From Okapia johnstoni (lineage: Eukaryota > Chordata > Mammalia > Artiodactyla > Giraffidae): 64,000 nucleotides of DNA. A program made the position numbers and the translations under genes. This document shows, piece by piece, positions 22,991-33,560 of this stretch. The stretch spans positions 66,520,985 to 66,584,984 of the forward strand of contig CM044321.1 of the NCBI GenBank assembly GCA_024291935.2. Reading direction: 5' to 3'. Within the stretch, counting starts at the first letter, position 1, and every line of letters starts with the position of its first letter. The notes under the pieces were generated by a model. That model saw nothing but the letters and a program-made list of their open reading frames with translations, was not told the DNA's origin and made no database searches.

Positions 22991-24792
22991 TTGGTGGGAG
23001 GAAGAAGGGAAGAGGTGGACACGAAAGAGGTAAGAGACGGAAGGGCTAAGGAATGAATCCTCCAGAACACCAATAATTACAGAGTGGAAAGAAAAAGAGG
23101 AGCCATCCAAGGGGGGCCAGTGTAGGGAGAGAAATAGGAGAAGTATTAGGAGATGGAGTTAACAGGCAGATCAAGAGAGAGGAGCCACGGGCCTTTGGAG
23201 AAACAAACTTCAAAGAGGAGACTGTGTCCCATGCCAAACATGCAGGCATATCCTTCAGGCTGAGCACTGAAATAGGACAGGGAGTCTGGCACTGAGGGCA
23301 TCATGAATGACCACAGGAAGAGCAGTTAGGTGATTATTCAGGGAGAAAGGTCGGGACCCAGACTGCAATGGGATGAAGAGAAAAGGAGGGGTGAGACACT
23401 GTAGACAGTGAAAGCAGCACAGGACTTCCTAAAAGTCTAGTGGTGAAGGAAGGAAATTGGTCAGTCACAGAAGGGAAGGAAAGGTTAAGGGAAGGAACAT
23501 TTCTTCTGATGAGGAGAGACCCAAATGTGTCTTGTGCAGCTTATTCACATTGCCCTGAGTCATGGCCTCTGTAAGATGGTCAGGGCTGGAGTAGGTTCTG
23601 CCCCTGAGAACAAACCCGGCCAGTGTTTGGAGGCTCAGAGTCACAGCATTCTCCCTGTTGGTTCCAACCTCGGGTGAACAGATTTCTGAGCTCCTGGCAA
23701 CCTATTCCAGTGTGGCTAGAGAGGGTCATCTGGAGTCACACCGATGAGCCTCCAATCAAGGGCTCCCTTAATTAGGACAGTCATGGTCTTCCCATATCTC
23801 AGCTCTGCTTGTGCTTCTGCCCTGATAGAAGTAGAGCAACACTGCCTTACTTTGTGTCATGCATCATTTATGATAAATGCAATTTTGCAAGTCACTGGAG
23901 AAAAATATTCCTTTTTTAAAAATCTCCCCTTCTGGATCCCTTGGCTCTCTGAAACTTGAGAAAGTTTCTAGTGAGTGCCTGTTCCATCTGGAGACACTGA
24001 AGGCAGTGGTAACCTTGCGAAGGAGAGCTGCGGTGGGCAAGGAAGACATTGCATGCTCTGAATTTATGTTGGTTGGCTGATGAACCTCCTGCCGTTGAGG
24101 AAATACTTGTCAGCTTTCTCCAAACAGCCTAGAATTAGTCATTTCTCACCATTTAAGATGATATACTATTAAGGCAATCTCCTAAGTGATTATAGAAATT
24201 ATTCAGATAGAACCACTGTGATAACACATTATAGGCTTGTTACTTAGCAACGGAAAAATATAGACACTCTTAAAAATTAAGATTGAAAAAGACATATCTC
24301 ATTCAAAACTAGTTTTACAATGATCCATAAAAACAACCAGAAAATCACCATAATGAATAAGATAATGGCAACAAGATTAACTTTAATTATGTATTTAGAT
24401 ATCATGCCCAAGTTCTTAAGTGTTAGTCAGAAAATGAACATCACCCTCTTCCTTCATGGCAGACCTGTCTGTGGGTGAGCCAAGGCCACATTTCTTTGAT
24501 GTAAGACTCAGGGTGAAGTCGCCAATCCCCTCCCTAAGTCTTCTTTCCAGCCTCTTCATCTCAGGCTCCTCTGTTTCTCAATTCTACTCTTTCCATTGTC
24601 ACCACCATCATTACCACCTCCTACACCACTGATGGGGCTGCCTCACTAGAACTCACACATTCCAGGTGCTATGGAGTGGCTCTATCCCCACCTTTACATA
24701 CAATGATGACCAAGTAGCTCCTTTGGTTAGGGACCAAGGTTGTGAGTTTCATTCCCAAAAGCTGTTTTATTAGTGGAGTCATAAGGAAACTA
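22991..24792. other. Unique stretch of 1.8 kb
   Basis: Purine-rich to about 23550, then mixed. No repeat family or coding signature recognised; the frames present are 60-75 codons without domains. Confidence 0.4.
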
Positions 24793-24803
24793 AGAATACA
24801 GAG

Positions 24804-24991
24804 GGGGGCTCCCCTGGCAGTCCAAGGGTTAAGACTCTGCCTTCCAATGAAAGGGGTGTGGGTTTGATCCTTAGTCAGGAAGGTTAAGATCCCACATGCC
24901 TCTCGGCCAAAAAACCAAGACATAAGACAGAATCAATATTGTAAAAGACTTTAAAAATGGTCCACATCAAAAAAAAATCTTTTTTAAAAAT
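24804..24991 (+). mobile_element. CHR-1 SINE, long-tail form
   Basis: Head 'gctcccctggcagtccaagg', then the characteristic CHR-1 tail 'caatattgtaaaagacttta' and 'aaatggtccacatcaaaaa'. Flanked by an exact 11-bp duplication 'agaatacagag' (24793-24803, 24992-25002). Confidence 0.96.
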
Positions 24992-25119
24992 AGAATACAG
25001 AGTGTGGTATACATATTACATCTGATGGACAAATGACTCTAAGCCCACCACTCACTAGTAGGAGATGAGTTATGTCACAAAGAGTGCAGGTGTGCATATA
25101 TGTCTGTATTTGTGTAACT

Positions 25120-25210
25120 AATTGATTAAAAACCTACTCTGTGCTAGATATTGTACTAGATCCATCTCCTTCTAATGCTTTCAACACTCTAAAAATGCAA
25201 GCACTTTCCC
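25120..25210 (-). mobile_element. MIR-like fragment
   Basis: 'cctactctgtgctagatatt' followed by 'ctaatgctttcaacactct' resembles the reversed 3' part of MIR. Diverged. Confidence 0.45.
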
Positions 25211-25211
25211 A

Positions 25212-25430
25212 ATTTTTAAAAAATTTTTATTTGAAATAATTGTATATTCATGGGAGATTACAGAGAAGTATACAGGAAAAGTTCCAAACACCCTCCCCCT
25301 TCACCTGATATTAACATCTCACACAACTTTAGCACAATATCAAAGTCAAGAAATTGGTACACTCAATAGACTTCATTCAGATTTCACTAGTTATACACGC
25401 ACTGACTATTCAGAAGCCCAAAATGCCACT
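25212..25430 (-). mobile_element. L1M-like antisense fragment
   Basis: 'tttttatttgaaataattgt', 'gttccaaacaccctccccct', 'tgatattaacatctcacaca' and 'cattcagatttcactag' occur in the order of a common antisense L1M-type repeat. Confidence 0.5.
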
Positions 25431-25708
25431 GTGGGCCCCGAGTTAGAGTAGGGCCTTACAAGGTCAGGTGTTAGAAAGAGGTGTGACCTGAGTTAGATAA
25501 CTGTAGGGCCAGTCAGTGTGAATGCATCCCTTTGGTAGCTACAGCTCTAGATCCAGATATATTGCACAGTGCTAATATGTATACAGAGTACACCTAGCAA
25601 AATTTGTTCCCTGGTTTTCTAATCTGAGAAGTGAAAGTGAAGTTAAGGGAGCCAAGTGGAAACCCCAGAAACTACTCTCCAAAACTCACTTGTATCAAGA
25701 GAATAAAG

Positions 25709-26223
25709 TGTTGAGGCAGTCGAGCACAGGTTGGAAAAGAATTGCCAGACACAGAGTACTGCAGAAAGGAGTGAGTTTATTAAGAACAAAGAGTAGAGAT
25801 AAAGTGGGCACTGTGAGCACAGTAGGCCAACAACTCCTGACAGGCCGGGGAGAGTCGACAGCTTTGTGAGTTAGTAGCTAATTTTTATAACCTCAATACA
25901 AGAAAATTCCTGCTGGAAGGTTGGTGTTAGGTGATTGGATGGGCGCTATAGGGTGTTTATTGGAGTGGACATCTTTGCCTAATTGGGAGTCAAGAAGCTT
26001 GTTAGTGATGATCAGGGGCTTTTGGCAATGGTTACAAAGGGGCTCAACTAGCTTTGGAGGTATCCTTGGTTCTGGGCTCTGCTTCTGTGGCCTTGATACA
26101 AAGCCTCACTCCCGTAACCTGGGGCAGGACTCAAAGCAAAAGCAAACTACACCTCTGGAGGAATTGCAGAGACTAGTGCTAGGACTAGGACTTGAGAGAC
26201 AAATGGTAGTGATTCCTATCACA
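25709..26223 (-). mobile_element. Solo endogenous-retrovirus LTR (probable)
   Basis: 515 bp bounded by tg and ca. On the minus strand it has a TATA box (tataaaaa, 25882-25889) and about 100 bp downstream an aataaa signal (25776-25781), the normal LTR U3-R layout. No internal retroviral sequence is attached and no target-site duplication matches at these ends, so the exact boundaries or family are open. Confidence 0.6.
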
Positions 26224-26295
26224 TCCTGAATTACTTACACTTTAGGCTAAGAGCAAAGGTTGGATGGGTTATGAAGAATGACCATAGATGTTTGC

Positions 26296-26341
26296 ATACA
26301 TAAATGCTCAGTCGTGTCCAACTCTTTGCGACCCCATGAAT
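26296..26341 (-). mobile_element. Short Bov-A/BovB terminal fragment
   Basis: 'atgctcagtcgtgtccaact' to 'gcgaccccatgaatcc' is the shared Bov-A/BovB 3' terminus in reverse; only about 45 bp remain. Confidence 0.75.
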
Positions 26342-26416
26342 CCAAACATAATCAGATGATGACAATGGATGACACTAATAATCACAGCTGCAGTTCCATT
26401 TGTAGTATCTCTGCGT

Positions 26417-26690
26417 TTAGTTCAGTTCAGTCCCTCAGTCACGTCCGACTCTTTGCAACCCCATGGACTGCAGCACGCCAAACTTCCCTGTCCATCACCA
26501 ACTCCCGGAGCTTGCTCAAACTCATGTCCATCGAGTCGGTGATGCCATCCAACCATCTCATTGTCTGTCATCCCCTTCTTCCTCCTGCCTTCAATCTTTC
26601 CCAGCATCAGGGTCTTCTCCAATGAGTCATTTCTTCACATCAGGTAGCCAAAATATTGGAGTTTCAGCTTAAGCATCAGTCCTTCCTTTA
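26417..26690 (-). mobile_element. BovB LINE 3' end, antisense
   Basis: Terminus 'agttcagttcagtccctcag' through 'tcagcttaagcatcagtcc'. 5'-truncated. Confidence 0.94.
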
Positions 26691-26717
26691 CTGCTTACCT
26701 ACCAGAACAATATCAAC

Positions 26718-26732
26718 TATATATATATATAT

Positions 26733-26774
<42 letters not shown>

Positions 26775-26780
26775 GTGTAT
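26718..26780. repeat. (TA)n microsatellite
   Basis: About 60 bp of alternating ta with two 'tacata' interruptions, followed by 'tgtatatgtgtat'. Confidence 0.95.
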
Positions 26781-26784
26781 AGAA

Positions 26785-27215
26785 GAATCCAAAAGATACT
26801 GAAAGGATTATGATCATCTTGATGTCTCACAGAACATCATCCTGGTTCATTATACTGATGACCTAATCTTGTGAACAGGTCATGTCAAGTACCCTAGATG
26901 CCCAAATAAGACATCTGCATGCCAGAGATCAGAAGATAATCCCCATAAAAACTTAAATGGGCCTGTAATATCAATGTTTACACAGGTTCAGTGGAGTAAA
27001 ATGAAGTTAAGGGGGTGGATTTCCCTCTACAGTAAGAGTCAAGTCACTGCACCTGTCCCAGCTACTAAAAAGAAAAAAACAATGTTTGGTGGTCCTCCCT
27101 TGTTTGGAGAAGCAATATATACTATATATAGATATGTGCTGCTACAGTTCATTTACCAAGGAACCTACAGGCTGCTAACGTTGAGTGGGGAAGAAATCAA
27201 AAAAGTATCCTGTAC
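26785..27215 (+). pseudogene. Endogenous retrovirus pol fossil
   Basis: The plus strand translates in broken frames to retroviral reverse-transcriptase-like sequence. A Y-T-D-D tetrad is encoded at 26851-26862, in the position of the retroviral YXDD active-site box, with residues after it resembling the post-YXDD region of class III-type ERV pol. Several stops and frameshifts make it non-functional. It ends abruptly at the L1 that follows. Confidence 0.6.
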
Positions 27216-28240
27216 AATGTTACAGTAATCAAAACAGTATGGTACTGGCACAAAAACAGACACATAGATCAATGGAATAGGATAGAGTGCCCAGAAATAA
27301 ACCCACGCACTTACAGTCAACTAATCTAGGACAAAGGAGGCAAGAATATACAATGGAGGAAAAATAAAACACTTTCTTCAATGAGTGGTGCTAAGAAAAC
27401 TGGACAGCTGCATGTAAAAGAATGGAATTTAGAAAATTCTCTAATACCATACTAAAAAACAAAGCTCAAAATAGGCTAAAGACCTATAAATGTAAGACCA
27501 GATACTATGAAACTCCTAGAGGAAAACATAGAACACTCTTTTACGTAAATCACAGCAACATCTTTTTGGATCTGTCTCCTAGAGTAATGGAAACAAAAGT
27601 AAAAAATAAACAAATGAGACCTAGTTAAACTTAAAAACTTTTGCACAACAAAGGAAACCATAAACAAAATGAAAAGACAACCTACAGAGTGGGAGAAAAT
27701 ATTTGCAAACAATGAGACTGACAAGGGCTTAATTTCCAAAATATACAAACAGCTCATACAACTCAATATCAAAACAAACAACCAAATCAAAAAGTGGGCA
27801 GAAGACCTAAACAGACATTTCTCCTAAGAAGACACACAGATGGCCAACAGGCACATGAAAAATGCTCAACATCACTAACTATTAGAGTAATGCAAATCAA
27901 AACTACAATGAGCTATCACCTCATGCCAGTCAGAATGGCCATTAATATGTCTACAAATAAAAGTGCTGCAGAGGGTGTGGAGAAAAGGGAACCCTCCCAC
28001 ACTTTTGTTGGGAATGTAAATTGGTGCAGCCACTATGAAGTTTTCTTAAAAAACTTACAATAGACTTACCATATGATCAATTCCACTCAATCCCACTCCC
28101 AGGCATATATCTAAGAAAGATGGAAACTCTAATTTGAAAAGATACATGCATCCCAATGTTCATAGCAGCACTATACCTGAATCACTTTGCTATACATCTG
28201 AAGCATTGTACGTCAACTATATTTTAATAATTTTTTTAAA
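27216..28240 (+). mobile_element. Ruminant L1: ORF2 3' part and 3' end
   Basis: Starts in ORF2 ('gtaatcaaaacagtatggta') and covers the C-terminal ORF2 region with many stops. At about 28176 it jumps from 'catagcagcactata' straight to the extreme 3' end 'cctgaatcactttgctatac', so the intervening 3' UTR is deleted. Ends in 'tattttaataattttttt'. Confidence 0.92.
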
Positions 28241-28452
28241 GGGAAGAAATGTTATTTAAAAAAACAAGCACACTGCAGCATTTTCAGGTTGTGGTGCAAG
28301 TTGCTGTGCAGCTTAAACCAACAGTATGGAAAGTGTCAGTGGGGCTCCATTAGAATAGCTAGCAAGCCCTCCTCTGCTAACAACTACGTTTCATTATAAA
28401 AGCAGCCTATGGCTGGCTACTACCTCCTGGTAGAGGATTTACACTCACCAAG

Positions 28453-28660
28453 GGGTTCCTTGGTAGCTCAGACAGTAGAGTCCGCCTGCAATGCGGGAGA
28501 CCTGGGTTCGATCCCTGGGTCAGGAAAATCCCCTGGAGGAAGACATGGCAACCCACTCCAGTATTCTTGCCTGGAGAATCTCCATGGACCGAGGAGCCTC
28601 GTGGGCTACAGTCCATGGGGTCACAAAGAGTCGGACATGACCGAAGCGACTTAGCACACA
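28453..28660 (+). mobile_element. Bov-tA SINE
   Basis: Head 'ggttccttggtagctcagac', B-box-like 'gggttcgatccctgggt', Bov-A body to 'gaccgaagcgacttagcac'. Confidence 0.94.
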
Positions 28661-29699
28661 CAAGGGATACCAAGTTGACTATGCAACTCAATTGTCAATC
28701 ATGTGCTGTGTCCATCATGTATTAATTATCCATCAAGAATTAAATCCACCAATTCATCAAATTGGACATGTGTGGCAACTTTCCATTCTAAACTGAAAGT
28801 GATGTTAATATATATGAGAGCAGAACCAAGCAGGTTCAGAAAGTTCAAGCAAACTGAACCAACAGCTGGCTCTGACTTCCTGGCTTCACCACCTCCCCTT
28901 AACACACACCCATGGCCTCAGAGTGAGTCCATCATATCCAGTTATCAGAAGAAGGTAAAGCACATGCCTTGTCTACAGATGAATCGGTGTGATATGCTGG
29001 AACCAGCATGAGTGGAGTCTGCACCACCACACCACACTCAGAGATGGCCCTGGAAAGCAGTGATAAATGAAATAATCCTGGTGGGCAAAACTTCAAGTGA
29101 CACATCTGGTCATTCACTTTGTGTGGAAGGAGAAATGGCCTAGGACGTAAATCTATAATTATTTATAAGCCGTGCCTGATGATTGGCTGCTTGCTCGGAG
29201 ACTTGCAAAACTGGTGACAGGGAAGTCTGGGGTAGAGATATGTGGGTGGATCTTTCAGAATAATTACAGAGCATGCAGATGTTAACGGCCCAGGTCCATG
29301 TCTGCCACAGACATTCATGATAGAGAAGGTTCTCAATAATCAGGTAAAAAAGATAACCCATTCTCTGCACGTCAGTCAGCCACCCCAGGGCTTGATCCAA
29401 AGAGGTTACACAACATAGTTTTCTCTTCAACAAATCTAACCCGGCTGCCACCACTCCTCAGTACCTGAGCTGTCAGAAACAGAGGCCAAAATGGCATTAT
29501 TATCTGGAGGAAGCAGTCAGCGCCATAGAAGGGATAACATCAGTCCTTACGTGAATAGACTTCAGTTCAGGGTATGGATTTGCCTTCCCTCTCAGCACTT
29601 CTGCTAGCCTCTCTTTTCAGACATGCAAAATGCTTAATTCATCCTCTAATATTCTTTATCTTGAAGCATAGAAATATTTTAGCTCAAGTATTGTGAAAA
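28661..29699. other. Unique stretch
   Basis: A 102-codon plus frame (28703-29011) and a 104-codon minus frame (29140-29454) lack recognisable domains. No repeat seen. Its right part may hold the eroded 3' end of the hAT element next to it. Confidence 0.4.
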
Positions 29700-29715
29700 G
29701 AATCATCTTTTGCCT

Positions 29716-29934
29716 CTATTTTTTAACAAGTATTTCTACAAGAAAAAACTCCTTAAATACATGGTCTCTATTTATGATTATGTTCAAGGTTTCACCAAAC
29801 GACGCTGCAAAATCAGACCTTCTAAAATCATTCCATTCTAAAACCGAACATAAATGTTTAATTAAAGTTAAGGTTCCATCAAGAGATTCTTCCCACAGTT
29901 CAATATATTCCAAGGTGAAATTACAGTAATTCAA
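29716..29934 (-). pseudogene. hAT transposase, C-terminal-side remnant
   Basis: A 72-codon frame still open. It contains 'EYIELWEESLDGT', 'SVLEWNDFRRSDF' and 'NRDHVFKEFFLVEILVKK', a pattern typical of the helical region between catalytic residues in hAT transposases. It has no independent start context and is taken as part of the larger fossil. Confidence 0.65.
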
Positions 29935-30039
29935 AATTAAATTTTAAATATAGTTTGAGATCTCATTGTTTCATCTGTTCTGTTTTTCTCTTGCTTTTTA
30001 TATAGATAATTTTTAATGCCTTCTTATTCACAAGCTTTT

Positions 30040-31024
30040 TTCCTCATCAATAATTAAATTTTACCAAAAGCTTTCAAAAGCTGAAGTTTTTGGTGTTTCA
30101 TATCCTTTGAATACAGTAATTAAAAACTTCCAACTTTATTCTGAACAAAATACAAACAAAATTTATCATCTTTTGCAGAAAGTTCGATACCATTGTACAA
30201 CACACAGGTTGATTTACAAAGCCATTCTTCAAAGGTTCGAGCAAACATGAACTATGGCTTATAGCTGGCAGCCAAGAGAGAAAGCATGTTTGATCATCTA
30301 AAATATTGTTTCATGTTCATCAAATGCATCATTTTTTGATGAACACACACAAAAAAATACTTTACCACAAAAATTTTGTCACTCAATTACAACTGTGATA
30401 ATGTATAAATATTTGTAAATTTTGACAACTGCAGCTTCTGTTTTGATTAGTAAGATATTGCAGCTTATTTGGATGAAATTATAAATTATATGTGCATTGC
30501 AATCAATCACAAGTATGTTTATGCTCCATAAGCTTCTTAATTTACTAAAAGCATTGTTTTTACACTACTTGGCCCCACCACAATTTGTATTTGTCATTAA
30601 CACCATAAAAATAAAGCATTTTTCTCTAATGTTAAACATACATCTGAATTTATAATAGCATTAACAATCATGTTTCCTTCAACAGAATGAACTTCTAAAA
30701 GCTTCATTTTAATACCATGGAGCAGATGAAAACACACACATACTACTGGAATTAAGTGACTTCTGTTTGAAGACTCTTATGGCATTAATATGAATCCATC
30801 TTTATTTAACTGTTTATGAATTTCCTCCAATATTGGCTGAAGATTTCAACAGCTATTATTTCACTATTCATAAATAAAGAAGAAAGTTTGAAATTGAAAA
30901 TGAGCAAAATTCATTTAGAATAATAGTTATTTGATCTAACTGATAAATCACGATTGGCAGGGTGATGTGTAGAAGCACCACCTGCAGCTGCAGATGTTAG
31001 CTCGTCATCTTCAGTGGTCTTCTT
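30040..31024 (-). pseudogene. hAT transposase, catalytic region remnant
   Basis: Read on the minus strand. 30634-30840 gives 'ESSNRSHLIPVV' (preceded by one stop) then 'HGIKMKLLEVHSVEG', matching the start of the hAT RNase-H-like fold. After a frameshift comes 'TNTNCGG', then 'CNAHIIYNFIQISCNILLI' and 'AAVVKIYKYLYI' at 30382-30504, then the 'LEPLKNGF' and 'FNYCIQRI' patches in other frames. The block nearest 31024 reads 'TTEDDELTSAAAGGASTHH'. Multiple lesions exclude function. Confidence 0.72.
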
Positions 31025-31584
31025 CTTTTAATCAATTTTTTATTAGAGTTTAGTTGATTTACAACGTTGTGTTAGCTCCTGCTACACAGCAAAGTCAGTC
31101 AGCCCTTCATATACATACAGCCACTCTCTTCTAGACTCCATTCCCATATAGGTCACTACAGAGCACTGAATAGAACTCCCTGTGCTATACAGTAAGTTCC
31201 TGTTAATTATCTTTTATATATTTGTTGTTGTCATTGTTTAGTCGATAAGTTGTGTCCAACTCTTTTCGACTCCATGGACTGTAGCCTGCCAGGCTCCTCT
31301 GTTCATGAGATTTCCCAGCCAAGAATACTGGAGAGGGTTGCCATTTCCTTCTCCAGGGGATCTTCATGACCCAAGGATTAAGATTAAATGTGTCTCCTGC
31401 ATTGGCAGGCAGATTCTTTACCACTGAGCCACCTGGGATGCCCACCTTTTACATATTTATGTCTAATCCATTCCTCTGTTGATGGGCATTGAGGTCACGT
31501 CCATGTCCTTGCTGTTGCAGCAGTGCTGCAATGAACATTGGGGTGCATGTATCCTTTCGAATTATGGTTTTCTCCAGGCAAGGG
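31025..31584 (-). mobile_element. Ruminant L1 3' end inserted in hAT fossil
   Basis: Antisense L1-BT-type 3' UTR ('gatttacaacgttgtgttag', 'ccctgtgctatacagtaagt', 'caatgaacattggggtgcat') with its T-rich end at 31025-31050. 'cttctt' occurs at both junctions (31019-31024, 31585-31590). A Bov-tA splits it. Confidence 0.88.
31224..31445 (-). mobile_element. Bov-tA SINE nested in L1
   Basis: Reversed Bov-tA from its tail 'ttgttgtcattgtttagtc' to 'gagccacctgggatgccc'. The flanks 'cttttatatattt' (31211-31223) and 'cttttacatattt' (31446-31458) match at 12 of 13 bases. Confidence 0.95.
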
Positions 31585-31589
31585 CTTCT

Positions 31590-31800
31590 TAAAATAACCA
31601 CTAGCTTTTGAAGCAGATGCTGAAGTTTCTTCGTGAGATTTGTATCTTCTGGTTTTCATGTGGTTGGTAATAACACTATGGGTCCCACGGTGGATGGTAA
31701 ATATTGACAAATATTTTGGGTAAAGTTATATATTCATCATCAACTTTCTTAAGTAGACAATTACTATTTAATTTTCCATTAAACATGGACTGCCGGTTTT
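31590..31800 (-). pseudogene. hAT transposase, BED-like N-terminal remnant
   Basis: Minus-strand 'CLLKKVDDEYITLPKIFVN' and, after a frameshift, 'FTIHRGTHSVITNHMKTRRY' with 'KSHEETSASASKASGYFKK' have the spacing of a BED finger followed by the serine-rich linker of hAT proteins. The expected first cysteine pair is not visible. The frame at 'GYFKK' continues into 'TTEDDEL' on the far side of the L1. Confidence 0.65.
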
Positions 31801-31842
31801 TTAAATTTTTGCCAGCAGGAGAGTTAATCAAAAACAAACTAA

Positions 31843-32070
31843 GGGACTTCCCTGGTAGTTCAGTAGCTAAGATTCCTTGCTCCCAAAGCAGGGGGGCTGG
31901 GTTCAATTCCTGGTCAGGGAACTAGATCCCACATACCACAACTAAGAGTTTGAATATCGAAACTAAAGATCCTGCTTGCTGAATCTAAAGGAACTCACAT
32001 GCCACAGTGAAGGCAGAAGATCTGGTGTGGTGCAACCTGGCACAGCATAATTAATTAATTAATTAATTTT
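31843..32070 (+). mobile_element. CHR-type SINE with (AATT)n tail
   Basis: Head 'gggacttccctggtagttca', B-box-like 'gggttcaattcctggtc', extended body ('aactaagagtttgaa', 'aaagatcctgc') and an 'aattaattaattaatt' tail at 32049-32069. Confidence 0.9.
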
Positions 32071-32796
32071 AGTTAATATTGTAGTCATTTAATGATACAA
32101 TAAGAGATAATGCAAACTCATTCAGACTACTTCCTACATTATCCATGGCAGGATAGCCTCTACTACCCACACACATTTATGTGCACCTATCACATAATTT
32201 CCTGTATTTCCAGTGACTGACTTCACACATCTTGAGTGTAAGTATGGCTTCATACATCTTGCAGACCGTAGTACAGGCCACTGTACAACTGTCCAGCAAA
32301 CCAAGTGCCTGATGAGGGCAGCAACACTGAATAAGTCTCCCACTACCATCTGAAATGGGATAGGGTCATCTGTCCCCAGCCAGCCATATCTTGAGCAAAC
32401 GTTTTATCAACAAACACCCTACATGTTGTCCTTGAAAGGAAACTGCTACTTAGATTGCATCAGGAAATTAGTTTTTGCTCATCACTTTTCAGATTAACCA
32501 CATTTTAATGTAAGAATTGTGTTCACTGCATCACAAACTTTTAGATGAGAGTATAGTAGAAGCTGGATGTATGTAGTAGAGGTCTACTAAGACCACCTCA
32601 GCTTGTTTTAATGCAATTGCTAATAACAACAGTTTGTTTAGAAATGAAAAATCTAGAACAAACAATAAACTGGTCAGCACACAGCAGAACAACCATAAAA
32701 TAGACTGACCCAGGAAAACTGCTCTCATCACCCTGTCAGTGGGGAACTTTATGTGGAAAGGACGGACAGCAACAATCTGAACCCTTCCATCAACAT
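32071..32796. other. Unexplained unique stretch
   Basis: Complex sequence with no repeat recognised. A 71-codon minus frame (32134-32349) is open but has no domain. It could be untranslated-region-derived, conserved noncoding, or simply neutral. Confidence 0.35.
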
Positions 32797-33004
32797 TTTT
32801 GTTTAGTCACTAAGTTGTGTCCGACTCTTTGCAACCCCATGAACTGTAGCCCATTAGGCTCCTCTGTTAATGGGATTTCCCAGGCAAGAATACTGGAGTA
32901 GGTTGCCATTTCCTACTCCAGGGGATCTTCCTGACCTAGGGATCAAACCCAAGTCTCCTGCATCGGCAACCAGATTCTTTATCACTGAGCCACCTGGGAA
33001 GCCC
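32797..33004 (-). mobile_element. Bov-tA SINE
   Basis: Tail side 'tttttgtttagtcactaag', Bov-A body, tRNA-like head ending 'gagccacctgggaagccc'. Confidence 0.94.
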
Positions 33005-33439
33005 TCTATCTACTGTAGGAACCCTGAAAGTAAGACAGGCAAATGTTATATGCCTACTGCATGATGCAATACTGTTGCAAAAGTATTGTTGCTAAAAATT
33101 TAAAAATTAACCTGAATCTAATCAAGCTAATTGGCAGTTTCAGGAAATGTGATGAAGCTATAGGGTAGTCCTCTAAAGTTAAAAGTTACTTGATTCCTGG
33201 GCACCCTGCCTAGTTACAGAAAGGAGTAACGAAAAAATGACTTGTAAGACCAGAAAAAAAAATTTTTTTTAACTTGTCTAGAGTGAAAATTTAAATCACT
33301 CCTTTTTTGAATGCTATTTTCCAAGATTGGAAGGCTTGTCTGAAGATGATGTTATGCCAGAATCCAGTGCCAAGGATAAAAAGTTTTGATACACTTGTAA
33401 GAAAAATGTGTAGAAAGCTTAGCCTTCCAGAAACATGTC
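33005..33439. other. Unique stretch
   Basis: Contains an A9/T8 near-palindrome at about 33254-33271; nothing else recognised. Confidence 0.4.
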
Positions 33440-33560
33440 TAAAAGTACTTAGAACCATGGATGGACCTTGGAGGTCATCTCATTCATTCCCTTCACCTTA
33501 CAGGTGAGGAAATTGAGTCCCAAAGAGATTAGTAGTTTCCAGGGTTACCAGATCTGGATC
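33440..33560 (-). mobile_element. MIR-family fragment
   Basis: 'gaccttggaggtcatctcat', 'ttacaggtgaggaaattgag' and 'tcccaaagagattagtag' follow reversed MIR-type order. Confidence 0.6.

Larger units (their letters stand above)
29700..31840 (-). mobile_element. Decayed hAT-superfamily DNA transposon, split by L1
   Basis: On the minus strand, conceptual translation gives, in order from high to low coordinate, a BED-like N-terminal region, a hAT catalytic region and a C-terminal region, with stops and frameshifts throughout. An L1 3' end (31025-31584) sits inside it. Terminal inverted repeats and an 8-bp duplication were not located, so a retrocopy of a hAT-derived host gene is not excluded. The order of insertions makes it older than the L1 and the Bov-tA it contains. 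Confidence 0.72.

Noticed and set aside
25709..27215. Joining the LTR at 25.7 kb and the pol fossil at 26.8 kb into one provirus
   Set aside because: They lie in opposite orientations and are separated by BovB and (TA)n sequence; nothing links them.
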